Positions 1 to 8,433 of a DNA stretch of 22,908 nucleotides are shown here, piece after piece (within the stretch, counting starts at the first letter, position 1; every line of letters begins with the position of its first letter). This DNA is from a virus: IMG/VR virus record IMGVR_UViG_3300010150_000189, positions 1 through 22,908 of that record, one strand, 5' to 3'. Made by a program: the position numbers and the translations under genes. Below the pieces are notes generated by a model. That model searched no databases. It was not told the DNA's origin and saw nothing but the letters and a program-made list of their open reading frames with translations.

Positions 1-2728
1 CTAATCTCTTCATACCAATTCCATATAAAGGATTGTCATTTTTAACAAAACCTTTACCTATTTCAAAAACCATAGGTGTCATGTTAGATCCTTTTGTAGG
101 TTTAGAATGTCTCATTTCTTTTGTTATTCTACTACCAATACCAACAGCACTATTCATAATTGCAGTTGGAAAAGATGCAAAGTTACCAAAAGGTGTTGAC
201 CTCAAACCTTTTACAATATCAGATACATATGCATAGTTGGGTACAGTGTTTCTTACAATGTTAGCTGCTTCTTCTTCTAATTGTTGATTAGTTTTTTTAA
301 TACCAGCTTTTAAATATGCATCACCTAATCTTTCTTTTTCTACCCAATAGTTATAAATTTTATAAACATCATCTTCAGCTGTGTATAAATCTGTTGCAGG
401 TTTAGTTGCTCTAGATAATTTTTGTAGCATTCTTTTAAATGCATTAGTTGAGAAACCACCATCAGGATTTAATTCAATATCTTTTAACAAAGCTTGATAG
501 TCTCCCATTTTTGTTTGGGTATTCACAACACCTAACTCTAACAATCTTCTATATTCATCCATCGCCTCAGGTGATCTAACACCTAACTGAACAGACTTAC
601 GTGCTTTGTTCATTGCTCTTACAATCAATGAAGGATTTGTAAATAATGTACCGTTAGCAACAGAGAAAGCAGATGCAGATAAAAAGTTTCTTATGTGTGT
701 TGTAGGTGATAGAACTGTTTTTGCAATCTGTGCTCCTGCCTTTGGATATAAAAATATATACTTATATGCATCAGCTACTTTACCTTCTCGTATAAAAAAA
801 TTACTAAGTTTGTTTACTGCTTCAAAAGAATCGGCTATCTCTTGTGTTGTGTGTAATCCTTTTAGTCTGTTTACAAGAACTCCATTCTTAAACATACCTT
901 CCAGTGTTTCATCTAAAGATACAATTTTATTTAGACCACCGGCTCCAAGTTGTTTAATTGCTTCATTTTTATCTGCATAAAAAAGTTTTCTAGTCTGTTT
1001 TTCTAGAGCTTCATCATTTGCTTTTAATACATCATCAATAAACTCTGATCTTCTTGCAAGATTAGATAATAATCCAATTCCACTATAAATAGATTCTCTT
1101 GCATCATCTACTTCTCCAAATAATTCTCTAAATGCCTTACTTCCTTTACCAATAATCTCAGTAGCAGGATCACCATTTTTATTTTTTTTGCTCATCATTT
1201 GTACAAAGTTTTTTCTAACATCTGGAGTCTTTGCACCTATGGTTAAATCAGTCATTTTAAATGATGGTAATTGTGTTTTAGGTGTAAACTTAATTGCACT
1301 ATCTAATATTTCATTTACTCTGTATGATAATTCATCATCAGATAATTCTCTTCCATGTTTTTGACCGTGTCTTTTTAATATTTCTTTTACATTATTTATA
1401 GATTGATCCGTTGGTTTATAACCTGTTAATGCATCTACATATGGGTTTTGAAATATTTTATATGTGCCGCCCAACATAATTTTTAATCTATCACCCATTA
1501 GTCCCGATAGTTTTCTTACATCTTTTGGTAATGTTACAGCAGCTGTGCTACCTTCTTTAATAGTTTCAACTAAATTTACAAACTTTTGTCTAGAATTATA
1601 TATAGCATCAAAAACTATTTTTCTTGATTCTGAATTTAAACCACCATCAGTCATTGTTTTTTGTAATTTTTTAGCGATAGGTGTATCACCTAATTTTTTA
1701 GACATATCACCTTCAAACATTAAAGTTTTTAGATCTTTGTAAAACTCTGCTTGTTGTTTTTGATAATCTTCTCTTAGACCTTTATTAAATAAAGTTTTAA
1801 TACTTGGAAACATTTTACCAACTTCATTATCTATTCTTTTTACTTGTTCCATTGCAAAGTTAGCGTCAGCAGATTTACGAGCATTCTCTTGATTCTTTGC
1901 TAAAAACATAGCCTCTGGTTTATTTGATGTTGGCCTTACGGCTCCTGCTATTTGATCTATTCTTTTATTTATTTTAGAAGAACTAAATGCTAAATCTTTT
2001 CCAAACTTACCAACCTTACCTACTATTTTAGTTGCACCATATACAAATGGAAAATATAATACTGAATCTGCACCAAATTTAACTCTGTTTAAAAGCTTTC
2101 TTGCTGCATCTTCTTTTGGATCAGCTGATTCTTCTGTATCTAATTGTGTTGGTCCAATTTGAAATGCATCTCCAAATGTTCCTATCTTTTCTGCATCACC
2201 TACAAATACTTCACCGGTTGCACCTCCAACCACTGCAGCTCCAAATCTTGTAGCTCTTGCTTTATCATTTAATTTATAAACTTGTTGCATACCTTTACGT
2301 ACGTTTTTACCTTTTAGATTTACATACGTTCCAGCTTTTCTTGCTTGTAATGCTTTGGTTGCTAATTTAGATGCAATTTTTGCACCAATACTTGCGGGCA
2401 CACCCATTTGTATTAATGCTTCTACAATTTTACCTGCAGCTTTTTGCTCTGCTATTTCTTCAAATGGATTTATTTTGTCAAAAACTTGTTCTACTTTTGC
2501 CGCTGCATTTTGTGATAAACCTGTTGCATCCATAAGTTCAGCACCTAAAGATACAAAGCCTTCAGGTATTTTTAAAATACCTGATGCAACACCTGCAAGT
2601 CCAGCTTCAAATTGTGATATCTCGTTATCTTCTTCAGCTTCAGGAGTAAGATCAATATAATCTTCTATTTCACCTTTTGCTAACTTCTTTTTTGTGGGGA
2701 AGTTTTTTGTTGGGTCATATGTCGCCAT
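1..2728 (-). CDS. Giant internal-virion/polyvalent-like protein, C-terminus cut off by window edge
   Basis: Reading leftward from an ATG at 2728, preceded by a strong AGGAGG-type ribosome site at 2733-2740, the frame stays open for 909 codons to the window edge, so the protein is longer than 909 residues. It starts MATYDPTKNF and has an acidic stretch near residues 25-45, a hydrophobic Ala/Gly-rich region near 80-105, long Lys/Glu-rich helical stretches through the middle, and around residue 675 the segment VLSPTTHIRNFLSA followed by an AEDDVYKIYNYWVEKERLGDAY-like helix. The last pattern resembles large polyvalent/internal phage proteins (LPD38-like, from memory). It follows three ejection-type proteins and is the last gene of that block, the place where podoviruses encode their largest ejected protein. 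A DNA-ejection or head-interior role is inferred; no catalytic motif was recognised. The reading frame is certain, the function is not. Confidence 0.8.
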   Translation of the reverse strand, partial: MATYDPTKNFPTKKKLAKGEIEDYIDLTPEAEEDNEISQFEAGLAGVASGILKIPEGFVSLGAELMDATGLSQNAAAKVEQVFDKINPFEEIAEQKAAGKIVEALIQMGVPASIGAKIASKLATKALQARKAGTYVNLKGKNVRKGMQQVYKLNDKARATRFGAAVVGGATGEVFVGDAEKIGTFGDAFQIGPTQLDTEESADPKEDAARKLLNRVKFGADSVLYFPFVYGATKIVGKVGKFGKDLAFSSSKINKRIDQIAGAVRPTSNKPEAMFLAKNQENARKSADANFAMEQVKRIDNEVGKMFPSIKTLFNKGLREDYQKQQAEFYKDLKTLMFEGDMSKKLGDTPIAKKLQKTMTDGGLNSESRKIVFDAIYNSRQKFVNLVETIKEGSTAAVTLPKDVRKLSGLMGDRLKIMLGGTYKIFQNPYVDALTGYKPTDQSINNVKEILKRHGQKHGRELSDDELSYRVNEILDSAIKFTPKTQLPSFKMTDLTIGAKTPDVRKNFVQMMSKKNKNGDPATEIIGKGSKAFRELFGEVDDARESIYSGIGLLSNLARRSEFIDDVLKANDEALEKQTRKLFYADKNEAIKQLGAGGLNKIVSLDETLEGMFKNGVLVNRLKGLHTTQEIADSFEAVNKLSNFFIREGKVADAYKYIFLYPKAGAQIAKTVLSPTTHIRNFLSASAFSVANGTLFTNPSLIVRAMNKARKSVQLGVRSPEAMDEYRRLLELGVVNTQTKMGDYQALLKDIELNPDGGFSTNAFKRMLQKLSRATKPATDLYTAEDDVYKIYNYWVEKERLGDAYLKAGIKKTNQQLEEEAANIVRNTVPNYAYVSDIVKGLRSTPFGNFASFPTAIMNSAVGIGSRITKEMRHSKPTKGSNMTPMVFEIGKGFVKNDNPLYGIGMKRL

Positions 2729-2737
2729 TTAACCCTC

Positions 2738-3589
2738 CTATTCTAATGGTATTTCTCTTAATTTTTTACCTGAATACGGATCATATTCAATTAATATGTT
2801 TTGTTCCGGATCTCTTTCATACAATCTTTTTGTGTCAGGTTTAAAATAAATAGCACCCGGAATCATTTCATCAAATATATATTCTCTTGTTTTTCCTTTT
2901 TTTCTATTAGGTAAAGTTCCTATAAAACCACCTTTTAAATTTTCGTTTTTTCTAATCGATGGTCCAATATATGCAGCAAATTCTGCGAATGCTTCAGGAT
3001 ATTCTTGTTGAATTGTAGTAATATAACCAGCAGCTTTTGGATCAGTATATTCTTTTAAAGTTTCATAATAAACTCTTTCTGGTGAATAATCTTTTTGTAA
3101 AGTAGAAGCTCCTGTTCCATACTGATCTTTTAATTCATATTCTCTCTCTAACTTTTTTATATCAGCTTTTGATTTAGTATCTATTTTACTTAAATCAAAA
3201 TCTTGGTCTTCTTTTCTTTGTTTAGCTTCTCTTGCAAGATCTTCTATTCTTCTCTCTTCTCCAATATCTATTTCTAAACCTGTTAGTGCAGCTTGTTTTG
3301 CTGCATCTCTTTGGCTTCCCATAGTTTGAAATGCTTGACCAACTGCAGGTTCAAAAGCTTTCGCTAAATTACCTAGTGTTGAACCGCCACCTGTTTCTGA
3401 AAAACCTCTTAGTCCACCTTGTATTAATAACTGTGCAATAGGATCAACAGCAGGTGCTGAATAATCTTGCATAATTTTATCAAATCTTTCTCTGTATGAA
3501 CCCTGACTAAAATTTGATCTCATACCAGAAGTGATGCCACCATCGACTTCACCTCCTCTTCTAAACATAGGTCTTCTTAAAGTTTTCAT
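2738..3589 (-). CDS. Ejection/internal virion-type protein, 283 aa
   Basis: The start ATG at 3589 overlaps the stop of the upstream gene as TAATG, indicating translational coupling. The N-terminus is basic (MKTLRRPMFRRGGEV), which I remember as a recurrent opening in uncultured marine phage proteins. Residues about 55-100 are Gly/Ala-rich and helical; about 105-155 are dense in Lys, Glu, Asp and Arg and look like a coiled coil; the C-terminal third is more globular with many Tyr and Pro. No enzymatic motif is visible. Its place between an Ala/Gln-rich protein and the giant left-end protein suggests an internal or ejected virion protein analogous in position to the P22 gp7/gp20/gp16 or T7 gp14-16 sets; that is inference from context. 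The function is otherwise unknown. Confidence 0.75.
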   Translation of the reverse strand: MKTLRRPMFRRGGEVDGGITSGMRSNFSQGSYRERFDKIMQDYSAPAVDPIAQLLIQGGLRGFSETGGGSTLGNLAKAFEPAVGQAFQTMGSQRDAAKQAALTGLEIDIGEERRIEDLAREAKQRKEDQDFDLSKIDTKSKADIKKLEREYELKDQYGTGASTLQKDYSPERVYYETLKEYTDPKAAGYITTIQQEYPEAFAEFAAYIGPSIRKNENLKGGFIGTLPNRKKGKTREYIFDEMIPGAIYFKPDTKRLYERDPEQNILIEYDPYSGKKLREIPLE

Positions 3590-4497
3590 TATGATTGTTT
3601 TCCTGGTGGGTTAAATAATCTATAGATACCAGCCAACGTTGCACCTGTGGTTAATCCAGTTTGTAATGCACTTGGTGAAGGAGAAACTTCTTGTACAGTT
3701 TTACCTGGGTATCCTGAAATTAAACTTGTAACTCCAGAACCATATTGTTGTGCAGCTGTTAAAGGTTGATTTAATTGTTGTTGAGCTAGCTGTTGACTTG
3801 CTTGTAACTCTGCTTGTTTCTGTGCTTGGTTTTGTGCACCTAAAGTTGATAAAGCTCCTACATCTTGACCTAAGAATGATTGCTGTGCACTACCTAATCC
3901 TAATTGAGCTGCGGCAAGTTGTTGTTGTTGGTTTGCTAAAGCTTGTTGTTGACCAAAAGCTCTACCCGATGCCTGTTGAGCTTGACCAAATGCTTGTCCT
4001 AATAATTGTGCTTGTAGTGCAGCTCTGTTTCTAGCTTGACCAGATAAAAATTCTGCTTCTTGAACACCTTCTCTTGCTCCACCAAATGCACCGGCTTGAA
4101 TCGCTTGATTTCTAAGTGATGGTAAACCTGCTTGTGTTTGTCTGTCAAATTCTGAAAGAGTTGTATCAATTATCTCCTGTTGATAAGGAGACATAAAATC
4201 TTTATATGCATCAGGTCCTACAAATTGACCTGCTGCTTGAGCAGCTTCTGCAGCTCGTGCTTGAGCAGCTTGTGAACTTTGTAAGAATGGTTGATAACCA
4301 CCAATACCTGTTTCCGCTAATTCCTGCGCTCTTTTTTGTAATGCGTCTTGTTCTGCTATAAACTGTGGACCAAATGTTTTAGTTAGATCTGCAGTTTTAT
4401 ATCCACCAATCGCTTTTTGTAAATCATCTAAATAAAGTTTTGCTTCCGCTTCTATAAACGGCGCTGGTAATACTCTACTCTCTTGGACTTCTGCCAT
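3589..4497 (-). CDS. Ala/Gln-rich ejection-type virion protein, 302 aa
   Basis: The middle of the protein (about residues 65-245) is dominated by Ala and Gln with few aromatics, and includes runs such as QQQQLAAAQLGLG. Residues about 100-145 hold the pattern YKDFMSPYQQEIIDTTL followed by QAIQAGAFGGAREG, a signature I recall from many marine phage virion proteins near ejection genes. The extreme C-terminus is short and hydrophobic (GATLAGIYRLF). The composition resembles podoviral ejected proteins such as P22 gp20/gp7, which form helical conduits during DNA delivery. Both ends use TAATG overlaps with the neighbouring genes, so the three proteins are probably made in coordinated amounts. The role is inferred from composition and neighbours; the gene itself is secure. 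Confidence 0.75.
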   Translation of the reverse strand: MAEVQESRVLPAPFIEAEAKLYLDDLQKAIGGYKTADLTKTFGPQFIAEQDALQKRAQELAETGIGGYQPFLQSSQAAQARAAEAAQAAGQFVGPDAYKDFMSPYQQEIIDTTLSEFDRQTQAGLPSLRNQAIQAGAFGGAREGVQEAEFLSGQARNRAALQAQLLGQAFGQAQQASGRAFGQQQALANQQQQLAAAQLGLGSAQQSFLGQDVGALSTLGAQNQAQKQAELQASQQLAQQQLNQPLTAAQQYGSGVTSLISGYPGKTVQEVSPSPSALQTGLTTGATLAGIYRLFNPPGKQS

Positions 4498-5777
4498 TAT
4501 ACTCTTCCTCCGTTTTCTAATGTTTTCATCATAGCGTACATACGTTCTGCACCCTTATCGACGTCACCGTCTCCAAATTCTCTTACAGCGTCTGCTGTCA
4601 TTACAAATTCGTTATTTGATAACATTGCTGGAATGTCATCTGCCTTTTCTTTTACACCAACTGGAGGAATAAATCCACCTGTTTCTCTAAGGTCTAATTC
4701 AGTTACTCCTGCAGGGTTTTTATTTAATCGAAGACCCTCGATGCCTGCTGCCTGAATCGCGTTATCTTCTGGACTACCCATAGCATAACCGATTCTACCT
4801 CCTTCTGCTACATTTGTTCTTACAAATTCAGCAACTTCTTCGTCTGACACACCTGGATTTAAATTTCTGTATCCTTTTTCTAACAACATAGCTAGTTTTC
4901 CTGAATCTTGTTGAAGTTCCGGCATATCTTCTTCTTTAGCTCCTGCTGCAGCTAATACAGATGGAATAACTGTTGAAGCTATTGTACCTATATTTGAACC
5001 TACAAAATTTTTAAGTGCGCCAAAAATACCTGGTTTTGAAACTGCAGCACCTTTTACTGCAGGTCCTGGTAAAAATTTTGTACCTCCACCAAATAAAAAT
5101 TGTTTTGCTCCAGTTTTAAAAGCTTGTGGTAAAAAACCTTTCATACCCAATGCTCCTCCAGGTAATCCAAAAGCAGTTACACCTAAAAGTGCTGCTTTAC
5201 CTAAATCAGATTTAACAAATTTTTTAATCCCTTTACCAATTGATTTAACAAGGCTACCTAAGCCATAATTTTGTCTACCCATCATTCCACCATCTGCTGC
5301 CATGCCTCTCATAGCTCCTACTATTGGTGATTGAAATGGTGTTTGATTTGTTAAACCGGAACCAGGTAATGCCATTGATGGTCCACCAACTAAACCAGTT
5401 CCATATCTTTGATCTCCTAATCTAAATCCATCTGTATCAAACAAAGGTTGACCAAAAAAGGATTCCCTACCTTGAGATACATTATTTGCAGTTGGTATTG
5501 TAGGACCTAACATACCACCAAGAGGAAGTTGCATAAGACCAACAGTTCTTCCATTAAAAGGAGTCGTTTGTGTTGGTTGTCCAATTGGTTGTTGCAAAGC
5601 GGGTTGTTGCATAGCACCACCTTCACCTAAAGTAGATTCAGCTGAATCTAATCTTTGATTAATACCTTGTAACATTTGTTCTGCAGAAGAAACACCACTA
5701 CCTAATTGATTTAGTCTAGGCATGATGCTGCCATCCTGATACATTTGTCTCGGTTGTTGCATACGTGATATTGTCAT
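4497..5777 (-). CDS. Internal/tail-associated protein with cationic helix and tape-measure-style C-terminal motif, 426 aa
   Basis: The first 160 residues are Gln/Gly/Pro-rich and probably disordered, with coiled-coil potential around 28-50. Residues about 171-210 (YGLGSLVKSIGKGIKKFVKS, then a hydrophobic LGKAALLGVTAFG stretch) form a cationic amphipathic helix next to a membrane-like segment. A second hydrophobic stretch lies at about 251-280. Residues 324-333 contain AEGGRIGYAM, a motif I recall from marine phage proteins. Residues 380-400 carry DDIPAMLSNNEFVMTADAV, matching the D-x-[IV]-P-A-[ML]-L-x-x-x-E-[FY]-V pattern often seen in tape-measure and related phage proteins. No Shine-Dalgarno sequence is evident before the ATG. 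It begins the left-end internal protein block after a 52-base gap. A membrane-active ejection role is inference. Confidence 0.7.
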   Translation of the reverse strand: MTISRMQQPRQMYQDGSIMPRLNQLGSGVSSAEQMLQGINQRLDSAESTLGEGGAMQQPALQQPIGQPTQTTPFNGRTVGLMQLPLGGMLGPTIPTANNVSQGRESFFGQPLFDTDGFRLGDQRYGTGLVGGPSMALPGSGLTNQTPFQSPIVGAMRGMAADGGMMGRQNYGLGSLVKSIGKGIKKFVKSDLGKAALLGVTAFGLPGGALGMKGFLPQAFKTGAKQFLFGGGTKFLPGPAVKGAAVSKPGIFGALKNFVGSNIGTIASTVIPSVLAAAGAKEEDMPELQQDSGKLAMLLEKGYRNLNPGVSDEEVAEFVRTNVAEGGRIGYAMGSPEDNAIQAAGIEGLRLNKNPAGVTELDLRETGGFIPPVGVKEKADDIPAMLSNNEFVMTADAVREFGDGDVDKGAERMYAMMKTLENGGRV

Positions 5778-5829
5778 ATATATAAATTAAACTAGTTTAG
5801 AGCAGGTATAATTCCTGTAGTATCTCAGT

Positions 5830-6729
5830 TTATTTGATTTTTTCGCTATCGTCAACACGTTTTAAAGACTGTAATTCATCTAAGAAACGACCACAATAAG
5901 AGTGCTCTCCAACATGTGTTATATAGTCAGACACATAAGCAAATACTTTACCACCCATATCTGTCCATCTTTGACAAAAACCAAAGTCCTCGCCATAGTA
6001 TCTCTTAGTATCTGGGTCATGTAAAGTATCAAATAAATTATAAAAATTAGGTTTCTTTACTTCTTTACCATTAATAATAGTTGGTTGAAATATCTCTAAT
6101 TCAGGATATTTTTCTATCATTTTTGTAAGAACATGTCTTTTTATTAACATACATCCTGTAGGCACATGCGTTGTTTCTATTATATCATTCTCCATAACAA
6201 TTCTGTTTTTATCTGGTACCTTTATTGGATACATATATCCAGACTTGATAACATCGCTTTTCTTTCTTATCATTTCATACTTTTCTGTAAGTGCTAGCCA
6301 CATTTTATCTTCATCGATAGTCTTCATTGGATATGGACATGCGATAACATCTTTATCTTTTTCAATCATTTTCATGATAGTAGAAAACTGAAAATCTATA
6401 TCTGAATCTATAAACAATAAATATTCATAATCGTGTTCATGACTCAAGAAATCAGCTACACATAGATTTCTACCTTGTGTAACTAAAGATGATTTTAGTA
6501 ATGTAAAACTAACTAGTATATTATTTTTAATACACTCTTGTTGAAACTTTAACACTGCTTGTGTGTAATGCATAGATACATCAGAGTGACATGGTGTACA
6601 TACCATAATTTTATACTTAGGTTTACCACCTACATTTATTTCGGTAACAACACTACCTGTTTTTATAGTTTGATAAGTGTCTTTATTTGGTTCTTGTTTA
6701 TTAAACCATATTGGATCATTGTTTTGCAT
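5830..6729 (-). CDS. GT-A-fold (family 2-like) glycosyltransferase, 299 aa
   Basis: The protein opens a nucleotide-sugar-binding fold at residues 39-60 (KYKIMVCTPCHSDVSMHYTQ) and has the metal-binding DxD motif at 108-110 inside LLFIDSDIDF, followed by IACPYPMKT, typical of GT-A enzymes that transfer a sugar from a nucleotide donor using a divalent metal. A later GEDFGFCQRW segment (246-255) resembles the ED acceptor/catalytic motif of family 2 enzymes, and H272 near the C-terminus could be a metal ligand. It overlaps the upstream glycosyltransferase gene by 14 bases and is the last of four overlapping genes (His-rich protein, oxygenase, two glycosyltransferases). No signal peptide or membrane segment is visible, so it is probably cytosolic. 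Whether it modifies a virion protein, DNA base or host glycan is not readable from sequence. Local base composition is very AT-rich. Confidence 0.85.
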   Translation of the reverse strand: MQNNDPIWFNKQEPNKDTYQTIKTGSVVTEINVGGKPKYKIMVCTPCHSDVSMHYTQAVLKFQQECIKNNILVSFTLLKSSLVTQGRNLCVADFLSHEHDYEYLLFIDSDIDFQFSTIMKMIEKDKDVIACPYPMKTIDEDKMWLALTEKYEMIRKKSDVIKSGYMYPIKVPDKNRIVMENDIIETTHVPTGCMLIKRHVLTKMIEKYPELEIFQPTIINGKEVKKPNFYNLFDTLHDPDTKRYYGEDFGFCQRWTDMGGKVFAYVSDYITHVGEHSYCGRFLDELQSLKRVDDSEKIK

Positions 6730-7663
6730 TGATTGCTCCTTGTAAAAATCGTGTCCAAGATAAACCCTGTTTATCCCAATTATAATATTTATTTGTATAT
6801 TTAATTTGAAATTTTAAATGTTCGTTTACTGCTTCACTTTCTAAAGATTGTGCAGCTGCTTCGATAGCAGCAGCAAATTTAGTAGCCAATAATTTATAGT
6901 TATCTGTATATGGAATGTAGATAGGAAACTCTGCACCTGTTTCAAACAATGCACCCAGATCTGTTGTTATACAATACAAACCTGCTGACATACATTCTAA
7001 TAAAGAGATACAAGATGTTTCTTCAAATGTACTTGGATATGCATACATTCTATAATTTTTTAAATGTTCTCTAATATATTCATTTGATTTGTAACCGATG
7101 TAATTTACATTAGGTAATAAATCTGCTTGTTCATAAAGTGTTTTATAATATTTATCATTCTGTTCGTAAAAATCTTTTCCATATACTTCTGTAGAAGAAT
7201 ATACGTCTAATGTAATTAGTGGGTTCTTTATTAACTGCATCGCACCTAATAAAACATTCAATCCTCTCCAAGGTGTGTTTTGATGTATTATCTTAATTTC
7301 TTTTCCCTTCTGATATGTAGTTGCTACAGGTTCTATTTTCTCTACACCGTTTTTTATAACAACACATTTTTCAGTAGGTAATTTAAAGTATGTTCTAAAC
7401 TTTTCATATGACCAATGACTATTAAATACATACCAATCGTACTTACTGTGATTAGTTGAATCACTAAACCATGGTGCAAGATTCGGTTGATCGTAAGAAT
7501 TTTTTTGCCAAAGTATATTTACTTTAGTTGGATGTAATGGAATCTTTTCAGGCACTGATGTACATATTTGTACCTGATTTAATATTTTAGAATCTACATG
7601 TTTTTGTAAAAACTCAAATTGTAATTCTGTTCCACCTCTAGGATTATTATTTGTGAATGACAT
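6716..7663 (-). CDS. GT4-like glycosyltransferase, 315 aa
   Basis: The architecture is a GT-B enzyme. The N-terminus has a glycine-bearing NPRGGTELQ segment (residues 7-15), as in family 4 transferases. The second domain starts near residue 121 with KEIKIIHQNTPWRGLNVLL. The E-x7-E nucleotide-sugar motif is intact as E215...E223 in FEETSCISLLECMSAG, followed by CITTDLGALFE. Family 4 members move a sugar from a nucleotide donor with retention of configuration. The gene overlaps the upstream 2OG oxygenase by 17 bases and the downstream GT-A enzyme by 14, so the three are translationally coupled. A real start at 7663 is supported by the NNPRGG motif following immediately. Substrate unknown; LPS, capsule or virion glycosylation are all possible. 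Confidence 0.87.
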   Translation of the reverse strand: MSFTNNNPRGGTELQFEFLQKHVDSKILNQVQICTSVPEKIPLHPTKVNILWQKNSYDQPNLAPWFSDSTNHSKYDWYVFNSHWSYEKFRTYFKLPTEKCVVIKNGVEKIEPVATTYQKGKEIKIIHQNTPWRGLNVLLGAMQLIKNPLITLDVYSSTEVYGKDFYEQNDKYYKTLYEQADLLPNVNYIGYKSNEYIREHLKNYRMYAYPSTFEETSCISLLECMSAGLYCITTDLGALFETGAEFPIYIPYTDNYKLLATKFAAAIEAAAQSLESEAVNEHLKFQIKYTNKYYNWDKQGLSWTRFLQGAINAKQ

Positions 7664-8171
7664 AACTAACTGATGTTCTCCAATATGGTATTTTTTTTAT
7701 TGGTTGTGATGCATGTAGTTGGTTAGAGTCAAATAATATAAAATCACCTGGATTATATTTAATAACTTTTCCTTCTATATTTAATTCTCCTCCCCAATCT
7801 TCGGCCCATTGCGGTGTTAAAAATCCTACAATACTATAACTAGTATCATTACTGTCTTGATGAAATTCTGTAAAATGATTATCATTTTGAGCATTCAAAG
7901 CTATTCTTTTTATTCTTCTTTGAATTTGAAAATTATGTTGTTTTCGTAATTCTGTATTTATTCTATCAAATAAACAATTAAAATATCCCAACCAATAAGA
8001 ATCATTATATACTACTTCCTCATTATCCATAAATATAACTCCAGGAAAAGCACCACCTATTCCATTTATTGTGCTATTTCTATTTAATGACCACATATTA
8101 TTTGAAACCAAACCTGTATGCAGGGCAAACAACTCTTCTTTATTTAAGACGTTACTTATTATCTTTATCAT
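7647..8171 (-). CDS. 2OG-Fe(II) oxygenase, 174 aa
   Basis: This is a compact double-stranded beta-helix oxygenase. The iron-binding triad is visible as H104-x-D106 in EFHQDSND and H153 in NQLHAS, with R165 in YWRTSVSYV placed to bind 2-oxoglutarate. Between them lie the expected GGELNIEG and YNPGDFILFDS strands. Such enzymes hydroxylate a protein, lipid or sugar substrate while decarboxylating 2-oxoglutarate. It overlaps the His-rich gene upstream by 20 bases and the GT4-like gene downstream by 17, so it belongs to a coupled oxygenase-glycosyltransferase set. A hydroxylate-then-glycosylate sequence is an attractive inference, not shown. All catalytic residues are intact. Confidence 0.88.
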   Translation of the reverse strand: MIKIISNVLNKEELFALHTGLVSNNMWSLNRNSTINGIGGAFPGVIFMDNEEVVYNDSYWLGYFNCLFDRINTELRKQHNFQIQRRIKRIALNAQNDNHFTEFHQDSNDTSYSIVGFLTPQWAEDWGGELNIEGKVIKYNPGDFILFDSNQLHASQPIKKIPYWRTSVSYVIHK

Positions 8172-8415
8172 TTTTTTGATTCATTACTTTCTGAAATACT
8201 TCAAGACCTTTATTAGTAATTTGAACTGTAACATCTTGTACAATATCAGGTCCTTCTACTTTCTCTTTAAACACTTCTCCAGTTTTAGTATTTCTGTATG
8301 TTGTTGTACTAACACAATCTATTTTTGGTATATCATGTGTATGTGGAACATCACCACCTTCATGAGAGTGAGTAACGCCATTATCGTGAGTGTGTTCTAA
8401 TTTATCTTTATTCAT
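8152..8415 (-). CDS. Small His-rich protein with three HxH repeats, 87 aa
   Basis: The N-terminal 30 residues hold three evenly spaced pairs of histidines, each followed by an acid: HTHD (8-11), HSHE (16-19) and HTHD (25-28), giving a repeat of about 9 residues. This is a plausible metal-binding tail. The rest (YRNTKTGEVFKEKVEGPDIVQDVTV, about 40-64) looks like a small beta domain, and the C-terminus is Lys/Asp/Asn-rich and hydrophilic. There is no signal peptide or transmembrane segment. It overlaps the 2OG-Fe(II) oxygenase start by 20 bases, so the two are translated together; supplying metal to the oxygenase, or acting as a virion component, are both guesses. The family is not recognised. 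Confidence 0.72.
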   Translation of the reverse strand: MNKDKLEHTHDNGVTHSHEGGDVPHTHDIPKIDCVSTTTYRNTKTGEVFKEKVEGPDIVQDVTVQITNKGLEVFQKVMNQKNDKDNK

Positions 8416-8433
8416 TCTGTTATTCTAATAACA

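Noticed and set aside
606-980. Plus-strand reading frames in the left 2.7 kb (33-236, 606-980, 1464-1742, 2355-2660)
   Set aside because: All are antisense to the single long minus-strand frame that starts at 2728 with a strong ribosome site; they lack ribosome sites and resemble nothing.
5789-5798. 10-base palindrome AAACTAGTTT as an operator
   Set aside because: It is a single AT-rich palindrome in a 52-base gap with no second copy and no promoter boxes at normal spacing; expected by chance.
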